From positions 50,195,883-50,259,882 of the forward strand of contig NC_064436.1 in NCBI RefSeq assembly GCF_023343835.1: a stretch of DNA of 64,000 nucleotides, written 5' to 3'. The notes under the pieces are model-generated. The model had not been told where the DNA came from. It made no database searches and worked only from the letters and a program-made list of their open reading frames with translations. The DNA is from Lagopus muta. Taxonomy: Eukaryota > Chordata > Aves > Galliformes > Phasianidae. Positions 1 to 11,500 of the stretch are shown here, one piece after another (within the stretch, counting starts at the first letter, position 1; the number at the start of each line of letters is the position of its first letter). Position numbers and translations under genes: made by a program.

Positions 1-2690
1 TTTCTAAAAAAAAAGTGTCCTTCTTCAGGATAGCTTTTAACATAGAAATTGTTCTTGCAGCTAATTTAATTAAAAATAAATAAGGAACTGTGACAAAAGC
101 AAGGATCTGTAGCTGATTTTCATTTTTTAGGGGAGGGGGAGGTTCTGACAAAGTCTGTGCTCTTCATTCTGCTGAATTGAGGGTAGCTTATGCTACCTAT
201 GTAAGGAAAATCTTTTTGGTTAAGATGAGATTTCTGTCCCACACAATACTTTTGTGGCTCATGAATTATAGAAATGAATTATAGAAAATTATAGAAATAT
301 AGAAATTTGATTACAATAAATCAAAAGGGCATTTGAGAGAAGGCATGCTCTGGCATGACTTTAAAGATACCCAAATTCTGGGAAAGCTTCAGTCTCCAAC
401 TAATTTTAGCAGTAGGTGTGGAGGAGCACAGACGTGTTTTAATGCTTTTCTTTTATCCAGTTCAAATGTCTTTTATTGTACCTTTGTATCATTTTGCAGC
501 ACCTGCACCCCATCTGGATTTTCTTTAATCTGAAAAGAGAGAAAAGGAAGGCAAGGGAGAAGGAAAATGAGTGAAGTATTATGAAATTAATGCATGGGTA
601 ATTGTATTGAAAATTATGCTCGTGTTTAGAACGGTTTTATTAGTTAAATAGAAACACGCCTATGCAAAAATGGACGCAGTGCAGTTCAAGCTCCTTGTAG
701 TTTTCTATCTTGCACTGATAGTTGCCTGTAGTTGGAGAATAATCTGGGGAAGAATTAAAGAGCTCTTAAGCAGATAATGCTGTTCTTTCAGAATGTTTTT
801 CCAGTCTGCAGCAGTTTTATGATTTGGAGACTCTTAAGATAAACTAGTGATGTTTTTCTATTGGCAGTTGGCATCTAGTTTTGATTTAGTTGGCCAAAGT
901 TTTGATATCCTTCATGAATGAAAGGTGGGAACCACAGTGCTGAGTTCTCACGATGTGGTGAGAGCTACTGAGCACTGCAATTCTATTCGTCTCCTGGTTA
1001 TATACAGAGAGAGATGTTGCTGGGCTTGGCGTTTAGTTATGTGCAGTGTTGTGTGCCTGTATTTTACTACAGGGGTAATTCCTCAGGGTTTAACTAGAGC
1101 TACCAAACTGCGAGAATCTTGCTACATCTCAGTATAACGCAAGCTTTCTGTGGATGTGTGTTATTGCCTGATCTGATGAGATGCTGAGAGCCACCAGCTA
1201 TGTGGTCATATGTCACTCTTTTACTATGGGAAGAAACATCTTGTTAGTTTGGACACTCGAGAACGTTTATGTTCTAAACCTAAATGAAGGCACAAATATG
1301 AACAACCCCAAATCCTGGGGGAGGAAGTTATTCTTGATTTTACATGTTTGGGCTACCTTAATTCTAGTTAATCAAGTCAGGACAGCTTGTTAATTATTGT
1401 TGTAATTAAAACTATCTCTTCATGACCTACGATTTTGCATGCTTTTGCCATTGCCTACGGACAGCAGCTTGCTTCCCATAAGACGGACTGATGACACAAG
1501 GTCAGGATATTTTCTAGAGCAAAGGAAATATTCAGCAAAGGAAAATATTATTGATTTATTTGTACCAGGCATGGCCTGTACTTCCCACCAGTGATCGTGC
1601 TGGCAGAAATTATAATGCGCTCCATGTTGCTAGCTTATTATTCTCCTTTTTTCCCCTCTAAATCTGACTTCCTTTGCTGCAAGCACTGTGCACAGTGCCT
1701 CACGTCCAGTACCGTGTTTCTGGAGCCTCTTAGAGCCTGTCATTCAGCAGCTGGCTCTTACCTGCTCCTGCCTGTGCCTTTACTCTTTGTGCCTCATCTG
1801 TCTTAGAGCAGAAGTTGCTGTAAGGGTTAGGCAGATTGCTGCAGCTCAGTGCCTGTCAGGGCAGCCTGCGCTGAGCTGCTCTGCTGCCTCTATCTGATGG
1901 TGCTTCTCCCTCTTCCTTAAATGCATTCTCCCTTCTTACACCTCTGCTGATTTCTTGCTGTGTGCCATTGTCCTCCACAATAATGTCACAGCAGGAATCC
2001 TGATGCAGTGTTTTTCATCAAGTAGCCTGCAAGAACTGGCTGATGTGGCCATGAATACTGACCCTGCCTGTGTGCAGCTCTTCTGCAGTATGAAGGGATT
2101 TGGGCAAGTTTGATGTGGTATGAGGCTTGTTTGAGGGCTTGTTTGAGCCAGCTCGTGTAGTCTCTTCTGGCTAATAGATAAAACAAATAACTTTTTGTTT
2201 GCTTGGATGCTTCTGAAAGATTAATTAGCTCAGGCAAGTCTGGCTTGCCCTGTACCCTGTGTTATCATGGAAGCAGCTTTGGAACTACAACTCAGCAGCA
2301 ACCAGACAGTGGTGTGCTATGAACCCCTTGTGAGCTAAGTCTGGGCACAGAGTGCAGTGTGGTGCCAGCTCAAGTAATGGCAAGTAAGTTCACGAATTGT
2401 GATGCAGTGGCTGAATGCAGTCCTGCGAACAGTGAAAAACATGCAGCCTTGCTTTCTGTTTTGATGACGGAATTCAAAAACAGACTTCAAGATTGTCAAG
2501 AAATTATCTTTTTTAATATTTGTGACTCAGTTTTCAGTCAGCATAAATATGTGACCTGCAGATTTTCAAAAGTAATGTGTAGAGTTGGAATTAGACATTC
2601 AAAAATCTGATCACGTCTCTTTGTTGGACTGTCATAAACCCTGTATTGGCAGAGAGAAGTACCCCTTGCTTCACATGATGCTTTATTCAT
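1..2690. other. Non-genic DNA, no gene recognised
   Basis: AT-rich sequence with only short open frames (83 codons or fewer) that show no family resemblance, no codon pattern and no convincing paired splice sites. No repeat family is recognised here apart from short T and A runs. The region lies more than 40 kb downstream of the NWD2 3' end. It could belong to an intron of an unseen gene, but nothing in the sequence shows this. Confidence 0.6.
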
Positions 2691-2694
2691 GTCG

Positions 2695-3265
2695 TAGCTT
2701 TTTGGCAGTAATGTATTTGTGACCAATTTTTTCAAGAACGAAGCACTGGAAAATTTTCATTACAAATCTCTGAGGAACACAGGTGGATGTTGGTGGTAGG
2801 GCAGTAGAGGCTGAACCTTCCCACCAACATTCCATTACATGCTGTGGCCGTGTGATGGCAGCAGAGGGGCACTCTGATAGAACGGCCTCTGACATGGAAG
2901 TGTGCGTGGTGCAAAGGTGAGTTCCTCTATGTGGAATAAATGGCACTCATTCATTGATACGTACTGAAGGTTGACAGAAACCAAACAATGCATGTGAGTG
3001 CAGTAAGATGGTGGGTGGTGCGTTTCAGGAGTGGTGATAACAGCAGTGTGTCACCTCCACTGGTGCAGGTTTTCACAAGTGTGGCATGCAGGCTCTTGTT
3101 CCTCACTGATGAGAATGTATAGCTAGGGGTGGTGACTGTTGAAAAATGGTGTTCTGTAGCTGAGGATTTGCTCTATCAAGCAGTGTTCCTTTGCTCACAG
3201 TATGTGTTGCAGTTTCCATGGAAATAAACAGGAGGCATTACTTCTGGAATGATCTACATATGTGC
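2695..3265 (+). mobile_element. Galluhop-type mariner, internally deleted copy
   Basis: The right end carries GGAGGCATTACTTCTGGAAT, the inverse of the terminal motif CTGAAAGTAATGCCTCC seen at the ends of the other copies in this window. The left end near 2700 shows a degenerate version (GCAGTAATG). On the plus strand, frame fragments match the N-terminal transposase of the copy at 4291-5782: an RLNLP..NIPLH stretch near 2811-2840, then a decayed helix-turn-helix ending in RWWVVRF near 3018-3040. Immediately afterwards the sequence jumps to the element's 3' portion (SPPLVQVFTS, near 3052-3080). The central catalytic part is therefore deleted. Several stops break the frame, so it is a non-autonomous relic. 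The exact left boundary is uncertain. Confidence 0.75.
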
Positions 3266-4290
3266 TCCAAGAGAATTCCTCTTTACTCAGTGCAGCCCAG
3301 GCAAGCCAAAATGTTGGATACCCATGAGTTATCTCTCCTTTAGATTAGGAATGATTCAAAGTTAATTCAATTGAGCTAAGCTGTATGTTGACACTTGTTT
3401 TGGTTTGAATCACATGTTTAGTTTTAGCTCAAACTTGCTTCTAAAACAGAAGAGCAAAAACTGCTTAAAACTGACCAACCCTTGTGAATCTTGGCCTTCA
3501 AGTCTCAATGGCTGCCGTGCATTAGGTAAGTCACAGTGACTGTGTGGTTTGTCCATGGGAAAGACAACTTACGTTAAGCCTCTTTCTATAGAGGCTAAGC
3601 TGCTGCTATCCTTCATGCTTACCACAGGCTACGAGTATGCAAATATTATTTCAGCTCTGGTAGATCGTGATGACTTCAATCACTGTCAGTTGGCAGGTGA
3701 ATCCACTGAAGCGCCTGTGCAGGCCTGGGTGCCTGGCTTTAAAGTGGCTGGGTTTGGTGAAATCAGTCCAAGTCTGCCCATAGTCAGGTTCTGAGGGCAG
3801 ATCCTGCTTCGAGCTGGGGGGGAGGCACTGCACATCAGGCTGCTTCTGCTTAATCTGTTCTGACAAGTTTCCTACTGAGTGCCTGTATTTATAACACTGT
3901 GATTTTTAAAAGAAATTTGCTTGTATAGGTTTTAACTATTGGGAAGTGCCAATTGATGTCCTTCATTCTGTTGTGAAGACGTTTGTGATCTTCACAGTAA
4001 GCAATTATAAATGGAAATACCATTGTTACTTTTATAAAAAGCACTTTACTGTTTGTAACTTTTAATTACAACTGTTTGAATTATCTCCGCAGCTACTGCA
4101 CTTATGCTTTTCAGCTGATTAGTTACAGGTAGATTTGTTCACTGGCATGAAGGAGATATAATGCGTGGAAATATTTTATGCAGTATTATCTTAAAAATTA
4201 GTTGACATCCCTGAAGTAGGAATATATTTTTTACAATGTTACTGTCTGAGCAATGTTGGTCTTTTTTCCTTCTTGTCCTCTCCTTCCTTA
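3266..4290. other. Non-genic spacer between two mariner copies
   Basis: Nothing coding is recognised. The longest open frame (about 81 codons, near 3549-3794) has a shadow frame on the other strand and no recognisable domain. Low-complexity A/T runs only. Confidence 0.55.
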
Positions 4291-5782
4291 TATACATAGT
4301 TTGCTCTGAAAGTAATAGCTTATTATTTTTTTTCCCACTGAAGATGCAAAGAGCACAATAACACTTTGATAGAGCAAATTCTGAGTTATAAAACACTGTT
4401 TTTAATATTTCTGCGAGCTGCAAATAATCCAGGATTATTCACAGATGATAACTTTCAGGTTAAGGTATCTGACAGACTGACCAGAGGGGAAGCATTGCTG
4501 GACCTCGCACTTGCTAGTGTGGAGGAGATAATTAAAGACATTAAGATCAGAGGCAGCGTGGGCTGCAGCAACCATGCTCTGGTTGAGTTTGTGATCTTGA
4601 CTTACGTAGGCCTGGCAAAGTGTGAAGTCAGGACCCTGAACTTCAGGCTGTTTAAGGCACCGTTGGATGAGATCTCCTGGGAAGCTGTTAGGGCTAGGGG
4701 ATTGGAGCCCTGATGATCCTTGATTTCCATTCCAACTCAAACCATACTATGAGCACAATCATCACCATTAGCTATACATTTTCATTAATGGTGAACAGCA
4801 GCCTGCATGCTGCACTTGTAAAAATCTGCACCAGTGGAGGTGACCCACTGTTTCATAGCTGCTGTGTAGGCGCTGTTGCCAAGAATATGTTGCCACAAAC
4901 CTTCTTTTATCAGCCTGAAGGGATGGAATTCAGAAAATGCCAAATCTGAATTGTGTGGTAGGACAGTCCAGCTGAGACTATGTGCTCCATAGTCTTCAAA
5001 CTGATATGGGGCCCAGTGTTACTGAATTGAAAGAGAAAGGACGTCATCTTCTCTGGCCTTACTCCGGAAGTTCAAGCCTTTGGCTTAGTCAGTGTTGCAG
5101 TGTCACAGTCAGAGTTGACTTTTCATGCTCATAGCAGTGACACCACATCTCATCACTGGTGATGATGTGATCCAGGAAAATGTCATCTTCAGCCTTGTAT
5201 TGGTTCAAGAGGTCAGGTAAAACTTGCATACAATGTTCTTTATGTTCCTGTGTGAGCATTCATTGGACCCATGTGACACAAACTTTGCAATATTTCAGTG
5301 TTGCCACTGTTGTTTCCAACACATTGAAGCTGATATTGATCTCCGTACACAGTTCCCTGGTTGTAATCCAACAATTCATGTGGATGATCTGAGATGTTCT
5401 TTATTTTGTGGTGTGACAGCTGCGTGGCTGCCTGGAACATGACTTGTCTTTCATGTCGCTGTCACTATTGCTGAAATGCACCACCCACTGCCTCACTGTG
5501 TTTTCATCCACTGTTTGGTCTCCATGAATGTTCAGCAAGAACTGATGAATGTCAGTGAGTGAAATTATTTCCACGTGGAAGAATTCAATGACACACCTTT
5601 GTGTCATATGCACTTCCGTGTCAGACACCAGTTTGCTCCTCTGCTGCCACACAGCAACAAAATGTAATGGAATATTGGCAGGAAGGTTCAGCCTTTTCTG
5701 CAATACCACCACCATCTGCTTCTTATGTCATGGGACAGCATTATGAAATAGGAGGCATTGTTTTCAGAACAGACCATGTATA
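4291..5782 (-). mobile_element. Galluhop-type mariner DNA transposon, broken
   Basis: The two ends form imperfect terminal inverted repeats. The left end reads TATACATAGTTTGCTCTGAA and the right end, read inversely, TATACATGGTCTGTTCTGAA, continuing towards AATGCCTCCTATTT. A TA flanks each end, as expected for the mariner target site. The minus strand encodes transposase remnants. The N-terminal helix-turn-helix (DIHQFLLNIHGDQTVDENT, then VRQWVVHFSNSDSD) lies near 5455-5545. The first catalytic aspartate block (SDEMW, DEMW at 5143-5154) comes later. Frameshifts and stops separate these pieces, so no functional transposase is encoded. A CR1 fragment interrupts the element near 4410-4752. Confidence 0.85.
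4410..4752 (+). mobile_element. CR1 LINE fragment nested in the mariner
   Basis: The plus frame at 4366-4713 contains a CR1 ORF2 endonuclease-end signature: TRGEALLDLALASVEE near 4477-4524, followed by GSVGCSNHALVEF near 4552-4593. After about 100 further bases the sequence passes directly to a CR1 3' tail (GATCCTTGATTTCCATTCCA, then CTCAAACCATACTATGAG). The reverse transcriptase region between them is missing, so the copy is internally deleted. The mariner sequence present at 15318-15475 without interruption is split here around this fragment, which shows that the CR1 inserted into the mariner. Boundaries are good to about 10 bases. Confidence 0.75.
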
Positions 5783-6929
5783 TTATAATAGTATTTAAAG
5801 CCAAACTTGGGAAAGGATTCTGAGGAACAAATTGGTTTCATACCATGAAAAGACATGCTTTAATCCTACTTATTTTGTTTTATGTAGCTTGTTCTAAAGA
5901 CTTCCATACTGTATTCATAGTTCCACTAACAAATAATAATATGAAGAGGCTCCTGTCTAGAGCAGTTTAAATCAAGCACGTGATACGCAGATCAGCAACA
6001 ACAACCAAAAAGGGTTAGAGAGCTCAAGCAATGGATAATTATGTTATCTCTGACCAAGTTTAGAAAGACATCTAGAGTAAGTCATTATGTTCTTTTATGT
6101 TGTTGAAGTTGTTCAGATTCTCATAGTGTGGAAGAGTGCTATTGCCTCATAGTTTGCATATTTAGTGCCAGTACTTGCTTCTGTTAATGTAAAAATATTT
6201 TTTTCCCCTTTTTCTTCAATGAAAGAGGCTCAGATTGTTCACCAGCCACTCCTGCTGACCTTGAATTGACCATACAAAAGATACTCTAGTTGTATTTTCT
6301 TGGCAACACCTTAAATCAATGTTCACAGAGACCAGGAAGACTTGATGTTAAGAAAGTGACTTTCTTGCTTTGAAATACAGTGATATAGGAATACAACAGT
6401 TCTAAATCAGTTGGGAAAAGTGCTGCTCTGTCTATTAAGGAGGCTGTAACTGAGTTTAATTAGGGGAGAGCAGAATGCCAATTGTGTGAGATACGTGCTG
6501 AAAAATGGAAGGATGTTAAATGTTTTGCTGGTGGCACCCCCTCTGAGGGTGGAAAGGGGCTTTTCTTTGTGTGAGACCTTGCTGTGGATGACAAGGATGT
6601 ATGATGTCTGACTCCACAAATGTAAGCTTGCATTACAAGCTGCAGTATGCTTTAAGAGAAGTATGCTTTGCTTTATCGGATTTGAGAAACACAGCATATC
6701 TGATTTAAGATTATGTAGTAACACAGCTTCTACTGCCTATTTAAACTGTACCTGTGCTATGAAAAAGAAACAAGCAAATGATAATGTCATAAAAAGGGAA
6801 GGGCAAGCATTTCAGAGAGATAAAAATTGTTTGACAACCTGTCTTGATATTCCTAGAAGTTTACATGGGAACAGAAAAAAGGCCAATCTCAACTTCTGTT
6901 TATGGGATGTTATATTTTGATTCTGTCTT

Positions 6930-6930
<1 letters not shown>

Positions 6931-6976
<46 letters not shown>
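6931..6976. repeat. (TA)n(CA)n compound microsatellite
   Basis: An alternating AT run of roughly 28 bases passes directly into seven CA units ending at 6976. This is a typical compound dinucleotide repeat and likely to vary in length between individuals. Confidence 0.95.
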
Positions 6977-8544
6977 GTATAATCTCTTCAGGCAGAAAGG
7001 TGAGGAGAGCAAGCACTGTATTATTTTACTTTTCTAGTAAGTCACAAATATCGTGACTCGGTGACTTTTGATCTGAGTCATTCTTCTTCAGTCAATTTTT
7101 TGATTGTTTATTTTTTCTTCCTTGCATTCTGATTTTTTTATAAGCTTTTGCTGTTTCTTCAACTTCTCACTCTCCTCTCTCCTTTCCCACTCTAAATTAC
7201 TAAGTGATATCCTTTCACTTGGATGTGTTATCTTGGCTATTGAAACTGAATGTTGCATCCCCCAGTGGCCTAGGATGCCTCTTTCTGCTCTCCTTTCCAG
7301 GTAGAGGTGGTTTTCAGACTAGACCCTGCTGGGATAGGGTGAGAATAACCTCAGACATCTGTGGCATTTGACAAGCTTCTCCCAATTTGGGTGGTGTGTT
7401 TTGCCTTCTGTGCTGAGGAGGCATTCTCATCTCAGCAGATTTCAGAGGCTGTCCTCAGTGTGTGCCAAAGGCTGAAAAAGGATCAGGTGTGGAGGAGGGA
7501 AGTGCAATTTGTTACTGAGGGGAGGAGGCAGCAGAACAATTGGTAACTGATAACATTAAAAAAAAGCATGGAGAGATTGTGGCACAGATGGTAGAGCAGA
7601 GAACTATAATTAGAAATTTAGGGAACTAGTAAACATACTCTAGAAAAAACACCCTCCTGTCATAGAGGAAGAGAAAGCTAACAGAAGAAGGTTATTAAGG
7701 AAGAAAGAGTAGGGACATAGCTACTTCAGCAAATCTGTGTGCGGGTTAATAGCATATGGGGAATGTTTTGCGTTCCATAAAGTACAAAGGACTCTTCAAA
7801 TCTGTTTTTATCCTGACCTAACTCTCTATTCTGAGGGCAGGCTGTTTCCAAAGAGAGAAAGAATTGTTCTGGGCCCAGAATCCCCTTGTCCTAGGGGTTC
7901 TCCAGATCATTTCTGCACCTGTACCTGAAAGTTATAGTCTAAGTTAGTTAGAACTGACCCATTAGTATACAGGTGACAACAAAAAAAATTTGTGAAAAGT
8001 AAGACCATGCAGCATGTCTAATGTCTTTCAGTGAGCATCTGGATTCATTGGCATCTCTTGTCTTAGTGTAGTTATTATGAAGGCAACAATATGATGTCTG
8101 CAGTGAGGTCTCTGCAGTAACACCAATAGCTGAACTGAAATCTCTACTTTCCTTTCCTCTGACTGATTCTTAGTCTGGTGATTTGTATTCAAAGTTCTTC
8201 AGGGAGCAAATCAACTGTTCCGTAGCATCTAAAATAAACAAACCAACCTGGGGAGGCATCATAATGTGCTTCATTACAGAAAATGGTCCCACCTCATGAG
8301 TTGGATTTGCCTGTTAACTTTTCTGTATCTGAATTGATTTCAGGCTTCTTATTCATGCTTTCCTTAGCTGTAACACAGACGTGTCACTTTCACACTCAGA
8401 CCAGCTTGCAGTCCAGCCCCAGTGGGAATACATGTCTGTTCCATCCCAGTCACACAGTTCCTACTGTCTGCACTGCTCTGCAAGGAAGGGAAAGTTGCAA
8501 GTGCTTCTGTGAGTGCAGCTTGTTCTATCCTCCTGTTTTGAGAG

Positions 8545-8588
8545 TGGCAGACACTGAGTTTCAGGGCAAGGGATGTCAGTGTCTGCCA
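8545..8588. other. Perfect 13-bp inverted repeat (hairpin)
   Basis: TGGCAGACACTGA at 8545-8557 is the exact reverse complement of TCAGTGTCTGCCA at 8576-8588, with an 18-base loop. The pairing does not continue outside the arms. It could be chance, the core of a small hairpin RNA or a cruciform. The stem is shorter than that of a usual microRNA precursor. Confidence 0.5.
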
Positions 8589-11500
8589 GAAAGAGCCTTG
8601 TACTATCCCTCTGCCAGCACAATGTTTTTGCCAAGGTTATATCTGCCTGTCCTATGTTACTCCTCCCTCTCAAATGTGCTCTTTTCATTACTTGACAAAC
8701 AAATCTGTGGAGCTGCTCAGGTCTACCGGATCTTTTCGTCCTCTTATGAGGCCTCATTTACCCACTGAACTGTTTATGTGCATCTCTAGTCCAGCTAACT
8801 GATGATAACTTGTCAGAAGGGACCCACTGAAGACTCGTAACATTTCGTTAGCCACAGTAGTAATTTAGGGCGGTCAGCCTTGGTTATGTATGTCTATTGG
8901 CATTCTGCTTGCACCTTTCAAACCAATTCCTTGTTTTTCATCAGCGAATATCATCATTTCTTGAATGCAAATTATCTTTCTTATCTTATCTGTAGCTCTT
9001 GAGAAGAATATTTACATATTTTACAAAGATTGTTAGAATTGAAAGGGAAGGAACTGTGCAACACATGTGAGTGTATGTTTTTGTTTTGAAAGGAATTTTT
9101 AGAAATATCACCAAAAATACTTTTTTTTTCCTTTTTTTTTTTTTTTTTTCCTCCCATGGAAGTTTTCACAGTTTTGTTAATACTTCTTCATTTTTTTTTT
9201 CTTATAATATAAAAATAGAAAACTCTCTATGGCTTATTTTTGTCAAACCCCAGCTTTTGGCAAGGAAATGTCAGGATTATTCAATTGTATTTCTTCAATA
9301 ATAATAATTAAAAAAACCAATTCAGAACTATTATAATCTCAGTCCCATTAATGGACATGGCGTATACCTGCTGTATCTGTCACTTGTTGCCAGCCAAACT
9401 TTTTTCTTGTATCTGCGCTTAGTGGACCTTTTCAAACATCTCTCTGACAGATCCCCCATTGATTCATTCAGATTTATTCACACTATCACTCTTTAACTTG
9501 TCTCAAACCTCCTACATTTCCATACATTTACATGAATCCTATCTAACCTCCACAATTCGATCATGCATTTTTCCCTGACTCTTCTCTTTCTTCTCTCTGG
9601 CCCAAACTAAGTTGAACTCAATTGTTTTCTGCTGTTCAGTGCAGTGGCCTGATTCTTTTTGTTTCTGTGGCTGAAGTGGCAAACCTTTGGGAGATGTTAC
9701 ATGCTAATACTGCACACAGCCAACAACTGTTTGCTTCCATAATGGAAGAACTTGTACTCATTATGCTATCTAGGGCATGAGGTTTAGGGTTGTTTCTGTT
9801 TGTATGTAGGGACTTAAGGTTACTATATATTCTTATTCCCGATGGAGTCACGAAAGTGGTTTAAACTTCTAGGTTTTCTTTTTTCATGGGAGAAAAGTGA
9901 CTTTAACTGTGGTAGGCATCAAAACCTGGAGGTTTTCATGCCTCAAAATCATGTGTTGTTTGTTATCTGGGAATTTATACACCTGAAATATCAATACTTT
10001 GTAACCTGACATAGATTTAAGTCTTCTGCTGAGAAGATCTGATGGCACAGAATGTTGTTTTTCAGTATCCATGAGAAGATAACGGGGTCCTTAAAGGACA
10101 GTGCTGTAGAAGCAGCGATAGCAAGGATGAAAACCAAGTCACACATGAAGTTTCCGATCAGCTCAGCCCTAAACTTTCCAAGAAATTAGAACAATGCAAC
10201 TTAGTATTCAGAAACACTGGAGTAATAAGCACTTGTCTGATGAATATTGACCACAGCAACAGCTAATCACCAGGCTGTGGCCAACTGACCATGTAACCAG
10301 CGGGTGTAATGTTATCATGACTTTAACATCTGTCTGCAGGATGGCAGTATATGTACGTTTTAAGTGCTTATCCAGGAAGTTTGCAATAATAATAATTGAC
10401 AAAAAGTTGCATTTACTGTCCTCATTCTCAGATCACATTAGCATTACTATGTATGCAAAATAGTGCAAACTGCCTATTATATGCTTGGACTATTAATAAC
10501 AGCATCCAAGGGAGAGTCCAATCTTCTAGCTGAGAGGTGCATCCACTGTGTGGGAGTAATTATGTCTTGTAATTGTTTCCAAGTGCTGAGGAAAACCATC
10601 TTGCCAACATGATGTCCAGCTACAGTGTGATGAAAAACAAAACTGGTGGGCAGGATGCTCAGAGCAGTGAAAATACCTGCATACATTCCTAGTTCTATTC
10701 AAAGAGCATACAGAAGGTCAGACTTAGCCTGATGCTGCTCCTGAAATCAGAAAACATACCTGCTGGTTATCTCTGTGTATGTGGTCTTAATACCAGCAAA
10801 GTTTACTGGTATGGTTGACAATGGCAACACATGCCAGTTGTTCCATGCCAGTAGAATACCTTACCATACAGTAAATACCTTAGCTGGAATGGGGAGAGTC
10901 TGATTTGGTGTAAATGCAACATCCACTACTTTTCTTCTTTACTGCCACTCACTACCTATGCCTTCCATCTTCCTGCTGTGTTTTCATCAGGTCCTGATGA
11001 TATTTTTACCTACACCTTACCCCTTCATGTTTTTGTTTTGTTCAGGCAGCTGTTTTGCATCAAACTGAGATGTAGTGGCAGGCAGACCTCAAGGTAGGGA
11101 AGTCTGAGTGCTGCCAGCACAGTGTGAGCACACCTGCACTTGTTTGCAGGTGTTCTGGCCAAAGGGGAAAGTACTGAGAAGTAGATGCTATCAGTTTTAC
11201 AAAGCTGTTTTGTTTTGAGTTGTAACTGTTGGCTATTGCCTAAGCAGATCTTCCACAAAGTGTGATATCATGCATAACTATGTTAGGTCCTGCTACCTCC
11301 TCCCCAGAATGTCCTTGTTCCCAAATCAGCAAGGTCAGACAGGTCTTTTGCTTCCTGTAGTGGCTTTCTGATGCTGCTGGTCAGTGTGTCATGTCCCTTG
11401 TTTTATTTGCTTCACAGATGTTGCCCTTATGCTTCATAGTGACAACTTTCCGTGCTCTCCCACACACTTACAGAAGAGATGCACTCAACCTGGCAGGTGA

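Noticed and set aside
5240..5798. Small frames on both strands that look like independent short genes.
   Set aside because: They are pieces and shadows of the broken mariner transposase.
8283..8768. Open frame of 161 codons on the plus strand.
   Set aside because: Longest frame outside NWD2, but Ser/Cys/Leu-rich without a domain, overlapped by a 98-codon frame on the other strand, and containing the hairpin. No splice or promoter context supports it.
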